The notes: generated by a model not told the origin, from the letters alone. Shown: positions 17,976-27,389, numbered from the stretch's first letter. The stretch: DNA of 64,000 nt from UBA1794 sp031552405 (GCA_031552405.1 JAVBMN010000043.1:1-64000); one strand, 5' to 3'. Numbers and translations are program-made.

Positions 17976-18905
17976 TTAAATGTTGATTTGTATGAGTTTT
18001 TCTAGGTTAGATTTGCTTACAGAGTTGTGATAACTTTGGCATACTTCACTTGAGAAAGCCATTCCATAGCGGATGATCTTATTCCAAGAGGCTTCGTCGA
18101 GTTTCGGGAGTTGCTTTCGGGTGACGTGATATTTTAATAAACCGTAAATAATCCCAGCGTTAAAATTATCTCCAGCACCAATCGTGCTTACTACAGGAAC
18201 CGGAGAAACGGGGTATTCCTTTTTAAACTGCCTGGTAAATAATGTAACAGGTCCTTCGCTTTGAGTGCAGATAAAGTTTGGGCAGTAGTATCCTACCTTT
18301 TGATAAATAGGATTGGGGGTGTTTAGCCCGAACATGTGTATAAAATCATGTGTTGCCCCACGTACCAGATCCGCATATTCCATGTTTTCCAAAATGGAGG
18401 AGGAAAGTTTAATAGCCTCGGGTGCATGGGTTTCCCGGAAGTTGGGGTCGTAATAGATCAAAGCTCCTTGTGCACGTGCATAATCCAGAAACTCCACTAT
18501 TTTGTGACGCATGGCTGGGTTCAAAGAATAATAGGCTCCGAAGAGCACGATGTCGTCCGGTTCGATTTGCGGAAAGCCAATATTGAGCCTTTGTTTCGGG
18601 TACTCTTTGTAAAATAGGTAAGATGCTTCGTTCTGATTGTCCAAAAAAGCCAGGGAAACTGGTGACTTTCCGTCTGGGAAACGGTCGACATATGTAGTGT
18701 TGATATCATTCTCTTCCATGAATCGGATAATGGTATCGCCTACTTTGTCATTGCCGGTTTCGCTGATAAAACAGGTCTCTACTCCGGCGCGTGCCAGTGA
18801 TACAATACCGTTAAATGAAGAGCCTCCTGGTACAGCGGCTATGGGAGTTCCATCTTTGAAAATAATATCCAGAATGGTTTCGCCGATACCTATTACTTTT
18901 CGCAT
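17976..18905 (-). CDS. PfkB-family carbohydrate kinase
   Basis: This 309-aa ribokinase/fructokinase-fold sugar kinase has PGGSSFNGIVSLARAG at the N-terminus (the first PfkB signature) and STIGAGDNFNAGIIYGLL near residue 240. The latter is the second signature, with the catalytic Asp and the anion hole. It is shorter than some fructokinases but complete. Its ATG overlaps the last 13 nt of the SIS-domain gene, so the pair is translationally coupled. That pairing suggests a sugar-phosphate route in which the kinase and isomerase act on the same pool. The exact substrate cannot be fixed from sequence. Confidence 0.88.
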   Translation of the reverse strand: MRKVIGIGETILDIIFKDGTPIAAVPGGSSFNGIVSLARAGVETCFISETGNDKVGDTIIRFMEENDINTTYVDRFPDGKSPVSLAFLDNQNEASYLFYKEYPKQRLNIGFPQIEPDDIVLFGAYYSLNPAMRHKIVEFLDYARAQGALIYYDPNFRETHAPEAIKLSSSILENMEYADLVRGATHDFIHMFGLNTPNPIYQKVGYYCPNFICTQSEGPVTLFTRQFKKEYPVSPVPVVSTIGAGDNFNAGIIYGLLKYHVTRKQLPKLDEASWNKIIRYGMAFSSEVCQSYHNSVSKSNLEKLIQINI

Positions 18906-19513
18906 ACTTCTCCTCTGGATTTTTCGCCTAAATACCCTCCGTGATGGCGTTTGGAGTAATCCTCTTTGGTGAAGCGGGTTCTTTTCATGGTTTCTACCAC
19001 TAATATATCGCCAATTACCGTCATGACGGTGGTAGAGGTAGTGGGGGTGAGCCCCAGATTGCAGACCTCTTCCGGATGGCCGGTGTTTAAACAGATGTCG
19101 GATTCATGTGCCAGCGGACTGTCCGGGTTACCCGTAATAACAATGTATTTTAATGCCGGGTTCAGGTTTCGTGCCAGTTGAGTGAGCTCCACGATCTCAC
19201 GTGTTTTTCCGGAATTAGAGATTAGCAGAAGCAGATCGTTCTCCTGCAGAATGCCCAAGTCGCCATGCTGCGCTTCACTGGGATGCAGGAAGACTGCCGG
19301 AATTCCGGTAGAACAGAATGTGGTAGCGATATTCTCCGCTATCTGTCCGGCTTTTCCCATGCCGGAGGTCACAAGTTTGCCTTTTCGGATATGTACTTGT
19401 TCCACAATTAGTTGTACTGCTTTCTCGAAGGCATCGGTCACGGGGATGTTCATCACAGCCTGGGCCTCTCTCTCCAGCAGCTTTATAATAGATTCCTTCA
19501 TCGTTTCAAACAT
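18893..19513 (-). CDS. SIS-domain sugar-phosphate isomerase, KdsD/GutQ-like without CBS domains
   Basis: This 206-aa isomerase has the KdsD pattern: SGMGKAGQIAENIATTFCSTG, then HPSEAQHGDLG, SNSGKTREI and LGLTPTTSTTVM. Family members convert ribulose 5-phosphate to arabinose 5-phosphate, the first step to the Kdo of lipopolysaccharide. Typical KdsD is about 320 aa with two CBS domains at the C-terminus; here the protein stops after the SIS domain, like the short Bacteroides and uropathogenic E. coli forms. The start is set at MFETMKESII. An alternative Met lies four residues on. It overlaps the kinase gene by 13 nt. Confidence 0.82.
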   Translation of the reverse strand: MFETMKESIIKLLEREAQAVMNIPVTDAFEKAVQLIVEQVHIRKGKLVTSGMGKAGQIAENIATTFCSTGIPAVFLHPSEAQHGDLGILQENDLLLLISNSGKTREIVELTQLARNLNPALKYIVITGNPDSPLAHESDICLNTGHPEEVCNLGLTPTTSTTVMTVIGDILVVETMKRTRFTKEDYSKRHHGGYLGEKSRGEVCEK

Positions 19514-19607
19514 GATTCTTAGCTTCTTGTACAGTCTTGTACAGTGGTGAATGCGCAAAAGCTTACAAATATCTGTATTTTTGGCTTAACCGCAATAAGT
19601 TTTGTTG

Positions 19608-19615
19608 TATTTTTG
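19608..19615 (+). promoter_or_regulatory. -7 element of the M16 peptidase gene
   Basis: TATTTTTG at 19608-19615 fits TAnnTTTG, but the nearest TTTG (19580-19583) is 24 bp away, longer than ideal. It places transcription near 19622 and so excludes upstream in-frame ATGs, leaving GTG at 19645 as the only reasonable start. Confidence 0.55.
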
Positions 19616-19644
19616 CAGCCGAAAGCGAAAAGAACTCAATAACG

Positions 19645-20895
19645 GTGGAATACAACAGTTGCCAATTGCCCAATGGGCTGCGGATCATTCAGGCTCCTTC
19701 TCCTTCGAAGGTTGTATATTGTGGCTATGTGATTAATGCAGGAACTCGTGATGAGAACGAGAATGAAGCAGGGATGGCGCACTTTGTGGAACACCTTCTT
19801 TTTAAAGGTACTACGCATCGGAGGGCTTGGCATATCCTGAATCGTATGGAGCGTGTAGGAGGCGATCTGAATGCGTTTACCAACAAAGAAGAAACTACTG
19901 TGTATTCAACCTTTCTTCCTGAAGACTTTACGCGTGCTGCAGAGTTGTTGACGGATATAGTGTTTCATTCAGTGTTCCCTCAGGGGGAGATAGATCGTGA
20001 GGTAGAAGTGATCATAGATGAGATACGCAGCTATCAGGACTCGCCTGCCGAGCAGATTTATGATGACTTTGAGGAAATCGTTTTTCGTAACCATCCTTTG
20101 GGGCGTAATGTATTGGGTACCCCTGAGACGCTTCGCTTGTTTACAACCGAGCAGGCTTTGTGTTTCACCTCTACATATTACCGCCCCGAAAATGCGGTAT
20201 TCTTTCTGTGGGGAAATATAGAGTTGAAGCATGTGGCACGTGTGTTAGAGCGGCTAACCGCATCTGTTCCTTCAAGTCTTCCTGCTATGGATTCCTCTTT
20301 GTCCTGTCTCGAAAAGCCTCTTCGTATAACCCCCGATGTGTATGTGCCTTTGCGGGTGGATGATCCCCGTTCTACTCATCAGGCACATGTGATGTTGGGC
20401 GCCAGAGCATACCATGCATATGATGAACGGCGTACGGCATTATACCTGTTGAATAACATCTTGGGCGGTCCTGGTATGAATAGCCTGCTGAATGTGTCGC
20501 TTCGCGAACGCCGGGGGTTGGTGTATGGCGTGGAATCCTCTTTGACATCCTATACGGATTCTGGTCTGCTTACTATTTATTTTGGTACGGATGTGAAGAA
20601 TGCAGGCCGATGTATGGAGCTGGTGCTTGCCGAACTGAAGAGACTTCGCGAAAAGTCTTTCACTTCCTCTCAACTGTTGGCTGCCAAAAAACAAATAGTA
20701 GGCCAGATATCGATAGCGATGGATAGTAATGAGAACATGGCCATGGATATGGGGAAATCTTTTCTGCATTATCAGCGCTTTGATCCGAAGGAGCAACTCT
20801 TTTCTCGTATCGAGGCTGTGACATCCTCGGATTTGATGAGGGTAGCTAATGAAATCCTGAGCGAAGAAAATCTTTCTGTACTTCGCTATTTGTAG
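19645..20895 (+). CDS. M16-family zinc metallopeptidase (insulinase/processing peptidase type)
   Basis: This 416-aa protease has the inverted zinc motif HFVEH (near residue 46) followed by the downstream Glu in REVEVIIDEI (near 125), the full M16 ligand set. The C-terminal half has the RRGLVYGVESS segment that completes the active site in paired domains. There is no signal peptide, so it acts in the cytoplasm. I chose GTG at 19645 (VEYNSCQLPNGLRII) because M16 proteins normally begin just before the LPNGLR motif and no ATG occurs between the promoter and it. The length matches the family. Confidence 0.88.
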   Translation: MEYNSCQLPNGLRIIQAPSPSKVVYCGYVINAGTRDENENEAGMAHFVEHLLFKGTTHRRAWHILNRMERVGGDLNAFTNKEETTVYSTFLPEDFTRAAELLTDIVFHSVFPQGEIDREVEVIIDEIRSYQDSPAEQIYDDFEEIVFRNHPLGRNVLGTPETLRLFTTEQALCFTSTYYRPENAVFFLWGNIELKHVARVLERLTASVPSSLPAMDSSLSCLEKPLRITPDVYVPLRVDDPRSTHQAHVMLGARAYHAYDERRTALYLLNNILGGPGMNSLLNVSLRERRGLVYGVESSLTSYTDSGLLTIYFGTDVKNAGRCMELVLAELKRLREKSFTSSQLLAAKKQIVGQISIAMDSNENMAMDMGKSFLHYQRFDPKEQLFSRIEAVTSSDLMRVANEILSEENLSVLRYL

Positions 20896-21099
20896 GGTAT
20901 GATTCTTGCTGGTTGCAGGCCTTTCTAGTCATAAGGCTCTGTTAGATCTAGTCTTTCTTATTGCTTTTCTTCTGATTCTACATGTTTCAATTTGAAATGT
21001 GTATTGATTGTTTGTGTGTTATATTGTTATTGGGAATGCTCTTTTTGATATCCGAGTGTTATTGTTTGTTGTTTTATTGTCGAAAACTTTTATATTTCA

Positions 21100-21129
21100 T
21101 TGTTTTCTTCTCGTTTTGCTGTATTTTTG
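21100..21129 (+). promoter_or_regulatory. Promoter of the dapF-dapL operon
   Basis: TTG at 21100-21102, then 19 bp, then TATTTTTG at 21122-21129. It is a full match, about 49 nt before the dapF ATG. Confidence 0.8.
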
Positions 21130-21177
21130 CAGAAAAATAAATCATATTGATTTTATTTATTCTTATAAAGAAGCAAA

Positions 21178-21981
21178 ATGGCAAGAATGATACCTTTTAC
21201 GAAGATGCATGGAGCAGGTAATGATTACATCTATATAGATGTGTCTCAATGGCCGCTTTCACATCCTCAGGAGCAAGCAGTAAGGTGGAGTGCCTTTCAT
21301 ACAGGCATCGGTTCGGATGGTCTGGTATTAATAGGCTTGGCAAAACAGGCTGATTTCAATATGCGCATTTTTAATGCAGATGGATCAGAGGCTATGATGT
21401 GCGGAAATGCGGCCCGGTGCATCGGGAAATATGTATACGACAACGGGATGACCCGCAAAACGGAAATAACACTTGAGACCCTTTCCGGTATAAAGCACCT
21501 GAAGTTGCATGTGAAGGAGGGGCAGGTTGCTTCTGTTACCGTAGACATGGGGATCCCGGAAATCGTGGCTGGCGAGGTGGATATTCCTGGGTATCCTTAC
21601 AAGGGGGTAGCAGTGTCAATGGGGAATCCGCACCTTGTAATATTTGTAGAAGACCTTTCCTCTGTCGACCTGCAAAATGTGGGTCCCGAGTTGGAGCGCC
21701 ACTCCCTTTTCCCGGATCGTGTCAACGTGGAATTTGCACAGATGATAGCACCTGATAAGATCCGGATGCGTGTGTGGGAGCGAGGATCGGGCATCACGAT
21801 GGCCTGTGGAACCGGAGCTTGTGCTACTGTTGTAGCAGGTATATCGCTTGGACTTGTGAAGCAATTCGCTCAGGTGGTAATGGATGGGGGAGCTCTGGAA
21901 ATTGCCTGGGCGAAGAGAACCGCTCCCGTGTATATGAGCGGAGAAGCAGTAAAAGTATTCGATGGCGAGATCGAAGAGTAG
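21178..21981 (+). CDS. dapF: Diaminopimelate epimerase
   Basis: This 267-aa PLP-independent racemase converts LL- to meso-diaminopimelate for lysine and peptidoglycan. Both catalytic cysteines are in place, in MMCGNAARC (near residue 74) and MACGTGACAT (near 210), with the N-terminal FTKMHGAGNDY block. It has the usual length. dapL begins 20 nt after its stop. The two enzymes catalyse consecutive steps, since DapL makes the LL-isomer that DapF epimerises. Confidence 0.96.
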   Translation: MARMIPFTKMHGAGNDYIYIDVSQWPLSHPQEQAVRWSAFHTGIGSDGLVLIGLAKQADFNMRIFNADGSEAMMCGNAARCIGKYVYDNGMTRKTEITLETLSGIKHLKLHVKEGQVASVTVDMGIPEIVAGEVDIPGYPYKGVAVSMGNPHLVIFVEDLSSVDLQNVGPELERHSLFPDRVNVEFAQMIAPDKIRMRVWERGSGITMACGTGACATVVAGISLGLVKQFAQVVMDGGALEIAWAKRTAPVYMSGEAVKVFDGEIEE

Positions 21982-22001
21982 CAACTTTGAAAAGAAACAA
22001 A

Positions 22002-23231
22002 ATGGCATTAGTAAATGAATATTTCCTGAGATTGCCCGCAAACTACCTATTTTCGGACATTGCAAAAAAGGTGAACACCTTTACGATAACTCATCCTAAG
22101 ACCGAACTTATCCGGCTGGGAATTGGAGATGTGACCCAACCTCTGCCTCAGGCTTCGGTAGAAGCTATGCACAAGGCGCTGGATGAATTGACCAATAAGG
22201 ATACGTTTCGGGGGTATGGGCCGGAGCAAGGATATGATTTCCTGATTCAGGCAATTATCAAGAACGATTTCCTGCCCCGGGGCATCCAGCTCTCTCCCGC
22301 TGAAGTGTTCATCAATGACGGGGCGAAGAGCGATACAGGAAATATTGGCGATATTCTTCGCCATGACAACAGTGTAGGGCTGACCGATCCTATTTATCCT
22401 GTATACATTGATTCTAACGTGATGTGTGGACGCGCCGGCGAATTGCAGCAAGACGGTAAATGGAGTAATGTAACGTATTTCCCCTGTCTGGCCGAGAATG
22501 GATTTACTCCCCGGATACCGGATCGGAGGGTGGATATCATCTATCTCTGTTATCCCAATAACCCTACGGGGACCACTCTGACAAAGGATGAATTAAAGAA
22601 ATGGGTTACCTATGCCCTTGCCAATGATACCTTGATACTTTTCGATGCTGCATACGAGGCATATATTACTGATCCGGATGTGCCTCATTCTATTTATGAG
22701 ATTCGCGGAGCGAAGAAATGTGCAATTGAGTTTCGCAGCTTCTCCAAAACAGCTGGTTTTACCGGAGTGCGCTGTGGGTATACCGTAGTACCGAAAGAAC
22801 TCACAGCAGCCTGCCTGGACGGAGAGAGGGTGTCGATGAATAAACTATGGAACCGCCGGCAAAGTACAAAGTTCAATGGTACTTCTTATATCACCCAGCG
22901 TGGAGCCGAGGCGGTGTATTCTCCCGAGGGGAAAGCTCAGGTAAAGAATGTTATTGCCTATTATATGACTAATGCAGGAATTATGAAGAAAGGCCTTGAA
23001 GCTGCCGGCCTGAAAGTGTACGGAGGAGTCAATGCTCCTTACATCTGGGTAAAAACACCGAATGGCCTGTCGTCATGGAAGTTCTTTGAGCAACTCCTCT
23101 ACGATTTGCATATTGTATGCACGCCGGGAGTGGGGTTTGGTCCCAGCGGCGAAGGCTATGTGCGGTTTACTGCATTTGGTGAACGTACGGACTGCGAGGA
23201 GGCCACCAGACGTTTGCGTCAATGGATTTGA
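22002..23231 (+). CDS. dapL: LL-diaminopimelate aminotransferase
   Basis: This 409-aa PLP enzyme makes LL-diaminopimelate from tetrahydrodipicolinate in one step, bypassing the acyl intermediates of the DapD/C/E route. The PLP Lys lies in SFSKTAGFTG near residue 248, and the start block MALVNEYFLRLPANYLFSDI matches the family. The reading frame is open upstream into dapF, but the ATG at 22002 gives the family length and sits after an A-rich ribosome-binding stretch. It is co-transcribed with dapF. Confidence 0.95.
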   Translation: MALVNEYFLRLPANYLFSDIAKKVNTFTITHPKTELIRLGIGDVTQPLPQASVEAMHKALDELTNKDTFRGYGPEQGYDFLIQAIIKNDFLPRGIQLSPAEVFINDGAKSDTGNIGDILRHDNSVGLTDPIYPVYIDSNVMCGRAGELQQDGKWSNVTYFPCLAENGFTPRIPDRRVDIIYLCYPNNPTGTTLTKDELKKWVTYALANDTLILFDAAYEAYITDPDVPHSIYEIRGAKKCAIEFRSFSKTAGFTGVRCGYTVVPKELTAACLDGERVSMNKLWNRRQSTKFNGTSYITQRGAEAVYSPEGKAQVKNVIAYYMTNAGIMKKGLEAAGLKVYGGVNAPYIWVKTPNGLSSWKFFEQLLYDLHIVCTPGVGFGPSGEGYVRFTAFGERTDCEEATRRLRQWI

Positions 23232-23280
23232 GTTTTACGTAAGACTTCATAACATAACAACCACTTTAATTAAAAGCAAA

Positions 23281-24009
23281 ATGAAGAAGAAAGTACTCTT
23301 TGAAAAGGTGATCGTTGCGATTGCGGCGTTTTTTCTGAGTTCCAACGCGCAAGCGCAGGAGCGGTTTGAAACCTCTCTGGGAGCTGACCTGGTCAGCGCA
23401 TACCGTTGGCGCGGACAGGATCTGGGTGGGTTTAGTGTGCAACCCTCAGTGTCGGTGTCGAAATCAGGATTCTCACTTACTGCATGGGGATCGGTGGCGC
23501 TGGATCGCTCGGGGGATAATTTTACCGATGAGCTGGACTTTACGCTGGCTTATCAGACGGGCGGCTTAAAAGTTGGGGTGACGGATTATTTTTGTATCCC
23601 CGGCGGCTTCAAGGACGCAGATTACTTCATGTATGAAGCGCACCGTACCGCTCATGTGTTTGAAGCCTCGCTGGGTTATGATTTCGGGTTTCTGGCTTTA
23701 ACTTGGAATACCAACTTTGCAGGAAATGATTATTACAAAGACGGAGGAACCAAAAGAGCGTATTCTTCGTATATGGAAGTGACTGCTCCCTTTGCACTGG
23801 GAGGTGTTGACTTTACGGCTGAGGTGGGAGCCACCCCCTGGTATGGTGCGTATAAACCGCAGGGTGGTGACGGATTCTCTGTAGTAAATGTGGGGCTTAC
23901 AGCCTCAAAGGATATTAAAATAGCCGACTTTGTTCTCCCTCTTTCTGTAAAGCTGGGTGCAAATCCTGAAACAGAAGAGGCGTATGTGGTCTTCGGACTT
24001 CATTTTTAA
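23281..24009 (+). CDS. Outer-membrane beta-barrel protein, TorF-like
   Basis: This 242-aa secreted protein has a signal peptide (MKKKVLFEKVIVAIAAFF to NAQAQ) followed by alternating strands typical of a small barrel. The early SAYRWRGQDLGGFSVQPS resembles the TorF/TIGR02001 family of putative porins, and the C-terminus ends in Phe (YVVFGLHF), the usual outer-membrane insertion signal. It starts 49 nt after dapL and may be read from the same promoter. It lies just before glnN, an arrangement seen in other Bacteroides as I recall. Its transport substrate is unknown. Confidence 0.7.
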   Translation: MKKKVLFEKVIVAIAAFFLSSNAQAQERFETSLGADLVSAYRWRGQDLGGFSVQPSVSVSKSGFSLTAWGSVALDRSGDNFTDELDFTLAYQTGGLKVGVTDYFCIPGGFKDADYFMYEAHRTAHVFEASLGYDFGFLALTWNTNFAGNDYYKDGGTKRAYSSYMEVTAPFALGGVDFTAEVGATPWYGAYKPQGGDGFSVVNVGLTASKDIKIADFVLPLSVKLGANPETEEAYVVFGLHF

Positions 24010-24066
24010 ATACAATAACATTCGTAAGTTTTGGAAGGGGATATGCATGGTTTCAGCAGAAAATCG

Positions 24067-24074
24067 TAACTTTG
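24067..24074 (+). promoter_or_regulatory. -7 element upstream of glnN
   Basis: TAACTTTG matches TAnnTTTG and lies 56 nt before the ATG. No convincing -33 element is present at the right distance. Confidence 0.5.
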
Positions 24075-24130
24075 CGCCCGTGAAGGTTCCTATTCCAAAG
24101 CACCAATAACAACCCTTAACAAGTTGATGT

Positions 24131-26314
24131 ATGTCAAAATTAAGATTCAGAGTAGTAGAAACAGCTTTTAAGAAGAAAGCTGTGGAAGTTCCCGTTCCCG
24201 CAGAACCCGTATCGGAATATTACGGCAAGTATGTGTTTAACCGTGCTAAAATGTTCAAGTATTTACCTTCTAAGGTGTACGAGAAACTCATCAGTGCAAT
24301 CGATAATGGCGAAGCTTTGGATAGGAAGATAGCTGATACTGTAGCCAACGGCATGAAGAAGTGGGCCATGGAAATGGGGGTGACTCATTACACCCACTGG
24401 TTTCAGCCTCTTACTGAGGGTACAGCAGAAAAGCACGACTCTTTCATTGAACACGATGGTAACGGAGGTGTCATTGAAGAGTTTAGCGGCAAGTTGCTGG
24501 TGCAGCAGGAACCGGATGCGTCAAGTTTCCCTAACGGTGGTATTCGTAACACGTTTGAGGCCCGCGGATATTCAGCCTGGGATCCCTCCTCGCCTGCTTT
24601 CATTGTAGATGATACTCTTTGTATTCCCACGATCTTTATATCCTATACAGGTGAGTCGCTCGACTATAAAGCGCCTCTGCTTAAGGCCCTTCGCGCTGTA
24701 AACAAGGCAGCTACAGAGGTATGCCATTATTTCAATGAAGACGTAAAAAAAGTGTATACTTACCTGGGCTGGGAACAGGAATACTTCCTGGTGGATGAAG
24801 GGCTGTATGCCGCTCGTCCCGACTTGGTAATGACTGGCCGTACCCTGATGGGGCATGACAGTGCCAAGAATCAGCAGTTGGACGACCATTACTTCGGTTC
24901 TATCCCCTCACGTGTAGCAGCCTTTATGAAGGAACTGGAGATTGAGGCGCTGAAACTGGGTATCCCCGTGAAGACACGCCACAACGAGGTGGCTCCCAAT
25001 CAGTTTGAGCTGGCTCCCATCTTCGAAGAATGTAACTTGGCGAATGACCACAACCTGCAGATAATCTCTGTGATGCGCCGTGTGTCACGCAGACATGGTT
25101 TCCGTGTGCTGCTTCATGAGAAGCCTTTCAAAGGAGTAAACGGAAGCGGAAAACATAACAACTGGTCGCTGGGAACCGATACTGGTATCCTGCTGATGGC
25201 TCCGGGAAAGACTCCTGAAGAGGATCTGCGTTTTGTAACTTTTGTGGTGAATGCGCTGATGGCGGTGTATCGTCATAATGGTTTGCTGAAAGCTAGTATC
25301 ATGTCGGCCAACAATGCTCACCGTTTGGGCGCAAATGAAGCACCTCCTGCTATTATCTCCAGTTTCCTTGGACGCTCGGTATCCATCCTGCTTGAACATA
25401 TTGAAGAGAGGACCAATGAGAGTCTGGCCATTGCTGATAAAACAGGTATGAAGCTGGATATCCCCACCATCCCTTCTCTGTTGATTGATAATACAGACCG
25501 TAACCGTACTTCGCCTTTTGCCTTTACCGGAAACCGCTTTGAGTTCCGTGCGGTAGGGTCCACTGCAAACTGTGGAGCTGCCATGATCGTATTAAATACT
25601 GCAATGGCTGATCAGCTGAATCAGTTTAAGCTAGCTGTGGATGCACTTATTGCGAACGGTACCGAGAAAACGAAGGCTATACTGACTGTTCTTCGCGAAT
25701 ACATCCGTGAATGCAAACCTATTCATTTCGACGGAAACGGATACAGCGATGAGTGGAAGGAAGAAGCAGCTCGTCGCGGGCTGGATTGCGAAACAAGCGC
25801 TCCGCTGGTATTCGATAATTACCTGAAGCCCGAGACCATCGCTATGTTTGAACGTACCGGCGTATTGTCAAAGGTAGAGTTGGAGGCCCGTAATGAAGTG
25901 AAATGGGAGATGTATACCAAGAAAGTGCAGATCGAAGCCCGTGTATTGGGCGATTTGGCATTAAACCACATTATCCCTGTAGCTACTGAGTATCAGACTT
26001 CACTGATCAATAATGTATATAAGCTGAAGAGCATTATGCCCGATGAGGCCGACGAGCTCTCAACCCGCAATAAGGAGCTGATCCGCGAAATCTCCGAGCA
26101 CACCTGCTTTATTAAGAGTGGTGTAGACAATATGGTAGAAGCTCGTAAAACTGCCAATAAGATTGAAGACGAACGCGAGAGAGCCATCGCCTATCACGAT
26201 ATAGTGTTCCCCATGCTGGGTGAGATTCGCTATCACATTGATAAGCTGGAACTGATCGTTGACAACGAAATGTGGACATTGCCCAAGTACAGAGAATTGC
26301 TCTTTATTCGGTAA
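24131..26314 (+). CDS. glnN: Type III glutamine synthetase
   Basis: This 727-aa cytoplasmic enzyme makes glutamine from glutamate, ammonia and ATP. The length is that of GSIII, the class typical of Bacteroidota and some cyanobacteria, and is well above the 470 aa of GSI. Recognisable blocks include TEGTAEKHDSF, GWEQEYFLVDE, KTRHNEVAPNQFELAP (metal and glutamate binding), GSGKHNNWSLGTDTG and GNRFEFRAVGS. It has its own -7 box and terminator. Together with gdhA it gives the high- and low-affinity routes of ammonia assimilation. Confidence 0.96.
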   Translation: MSKLRFRVVETAFKKKAVEVPVPAEPVSEYYGKYVFNRAKMFKYLPSKVYEKLISAIDNGEALDRKIADTVANGMKKWAMEMGVTHYTHWFQPLTEGTAEKHDSFIEHDGNGGVIEEFSGKLLVQQEPDASSFPNGGIRNTFEARGYSAWDPSSPAFIVDDTLCIPTIFISYTGESLDYKAPLLKALRAVNKAATEVCHYFNEDVKKVYTYLGWEQEYFLVDEGLYAARPDLVMTGRTLMGHDSAKNQQLDDHYFGSIPSRVAAFMKELEIEALKLGIPVKTRHNEVAPNQFELAPIFEECNLANDHNLQIISVMRRVSRRHGFRVLLHEKPFKGVNGSGKHNNWSLGTDTGILLMAPGKTPEEDLRFVTFVVNALMAVYRHNGLLKASIMSANNAHRLGANEAPPAIISSFLGRSVSILLEHIEERTNESLAIADKTGMKLDIPTIPSLLIDNTDRNRTSPFAFTGNRFEFRAVGSTANCGAAMIVLNTAMADQLNQFKLAVDALIANGTEKTKAILTVLREYIRECKPIHFDGNGYSDEWKEEAARRGLDCETSAPLVFDNYLKPETIAMFERTGVLSKVELEARNEVKWEMYTKKVQIEARVLGDLALNHIIPVATEYQTSLINNVYKLKSIMPDEADELSTRNKELIREISEHTCFIKSGVDNMVEARKTANKIEDERERAIAYHDIVFPMLGEIRYHIDKLELIVDNEMWTLPKYRELLFIR

Positions 26315-26338
26315 TATAGGACAATCTTACGAGTAATC

Positions 26339-26362
26339 AAAGGGAGCTGCAAGGCTCCCTTT
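26339..26362 (+). terminator. Intrinsic terminator of glnN
   Basis: AAAGGGAGC (26339-26347) and GCTCCCTTT (26354-26362) form a perfect 9-bp stem with a 6-nt loop and a T-rich tail, 25 nt after the stop. Confidence 0.85.
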
Positions 26363-26398
26363 GTTATTTGATGAAAGCACGAAAAAGACAATGATTCG

Positions 26399-26428
26399 TT
26401 GTGATATAGGAAGTTATTGCTAAATTTG
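26399..26428 (+). promoter_or_regulatory. Promoter of the LamG-like gene
   Basis: TTG at 26399-26401, then 19 bp, then TAAATTTG at 26421-26428. It is a full consensus match, with the ATG 25 nt further on. Confidence 0.8.
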
Positions 26429-26453
26429 TCGCACATTTCAATACAATATACCC

Positions 26454-27218
26454 ATGAAAACAATTAAAAACAGTACCCTTCTGGTAATCGCCATGATGTT
26501 GTTCACCTTCGTTGCTCAGGCTAAGCAGCCTAAACCGAAACTGCACCTTGATTTTAAACAGGTGGAAAACGCAATGATAAAGGATGTGACAGGAAATGGA
26601 TACAATGGTGTTCTGAAGAATAATGCCTCCATCCGGAAGATTGGAAAGTATAATGTGTTGGACTTGGGAGCTAGCAACGGCTATCTGGATTTTGAGCGCC
26701 GTGTGGGAGAATTGGTCGCCTCTCTGGAGGATTTCACCATATCCACCTACTTATATATAGGACAGGAGGCCGACTTATCCAAACATGGCAATTTCGTATG
26801 GGCCTTCTCTACAAAAGAAGACTGCAAAGCCACCACAGGGGAGTATGTGGCGTATAAAGTGAATATGCAGCGGTATGAACAATCTACCGGAGGCTGGGAA
26901 AACGAAGTGGTAGGCGTACAAACCGGGAAACCGGCCGTGAAAGGAAAGTGGCAGCATATTGCTTATATCCAGGCGAAGGGTGTAGGCACTTTGTATGTGG
27001 ACGGGGAAGCCGTGGCTACCGACAAAGCGTCTATCCAGCCCAAGGATATGACTGCTGCCCCAGGCTTCAACTGGCTTGGCAGAGCACCCTTTAAGCCAGA
27101 TGTGTATCTGAAACATACCCTGTATCATGAATTCCAGATCTACGATGTGGCCTTACCCCTCAAGGATTTGAAGAAGAAAGCTGATAAGCTTTCCGGGCTA
27201 AATGATTCCATGCAGTAG
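26454..27218 (+). CDS. Secreted LamG-like (concanavalin-type jelly-roll) protein
   Basis: This 254-aa protein has a signal peptide (MKTIKNSTLLVIAMMLFTFV, ending VAQA). One LamG/jelly-roll domain covers nearly all the rest: LHLDFKQVENAMIKDVTGNG, then FTISTYLYI, GKWQHIAYIQ, GTLYVDGEAV, and the end block YHEFQIYDVALP. This order of strands is that of the LamG-like fold in secreted glycan-binding or hydrolytic proteins. No catalytic domain is attached, so it may be a binding protein or a lone carbohydrate-binding module. It has its own promoter. Confidence 0.78.
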   Translation: MKTIKNSTLLVIAMMLFTFVAQAKQPKPKLHLDFKQVENAMIKDVTGNGYNGVLKNNASIRKIGKYNVLDLGASNGYLDFERRVGELVASLEDFTISTYLYIGQEADLSKHGNFVWAFSTKEDCKATTGEYVAYKVNMQRYEQSTGGWENEVVGVQTGKPAVKGKWQHIAYIQAKGVGTLYVDGEAVATDKASIQPKDMTAAPGFNWLGRAPFKPDVYLKHTLYHEFQIYDVALPLKDLKKKADKLSGLNDSMQ

Positions 27219-27313
27219 GTCTTCGCTTACATGTTTTAAATAGGTACACTGCAAATATATTAATAGAGTGATTATCTGCTTCTTTCCCTGCCCTCTCTTG
27301 TGAGGGGCTGTTT

Positions 27314-27389
27314 CCTGTAAGGGCAGAATGCTTCCGCCCGCTGTTTCCAGATTTTATGTTTCGGGCGGATTCAATCCACCCCCTACAGG
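27314..27389. repeat. REP-like pair of palindromes
   Basis: Two GC-rich imperfect palindromes (about 27314-27340 and 27362-27389) face each other in inverted orientation, their arms sharing CCTGTA and GGGCGGA-type words. The same core (a GGGGCGGAA arm) forms the perfect hairpin at 32495-32555, so this is a dispersed family, much as proteobacterial REP/BIME units come in pairs. Confidence 0.65.

Noticed and set aside
18893..19513. Assigning the symbol kdsD
   Set aside because: The CBS domains are absent and the true substrate is unverified, so only a KdsD/GutQ-like call is made.
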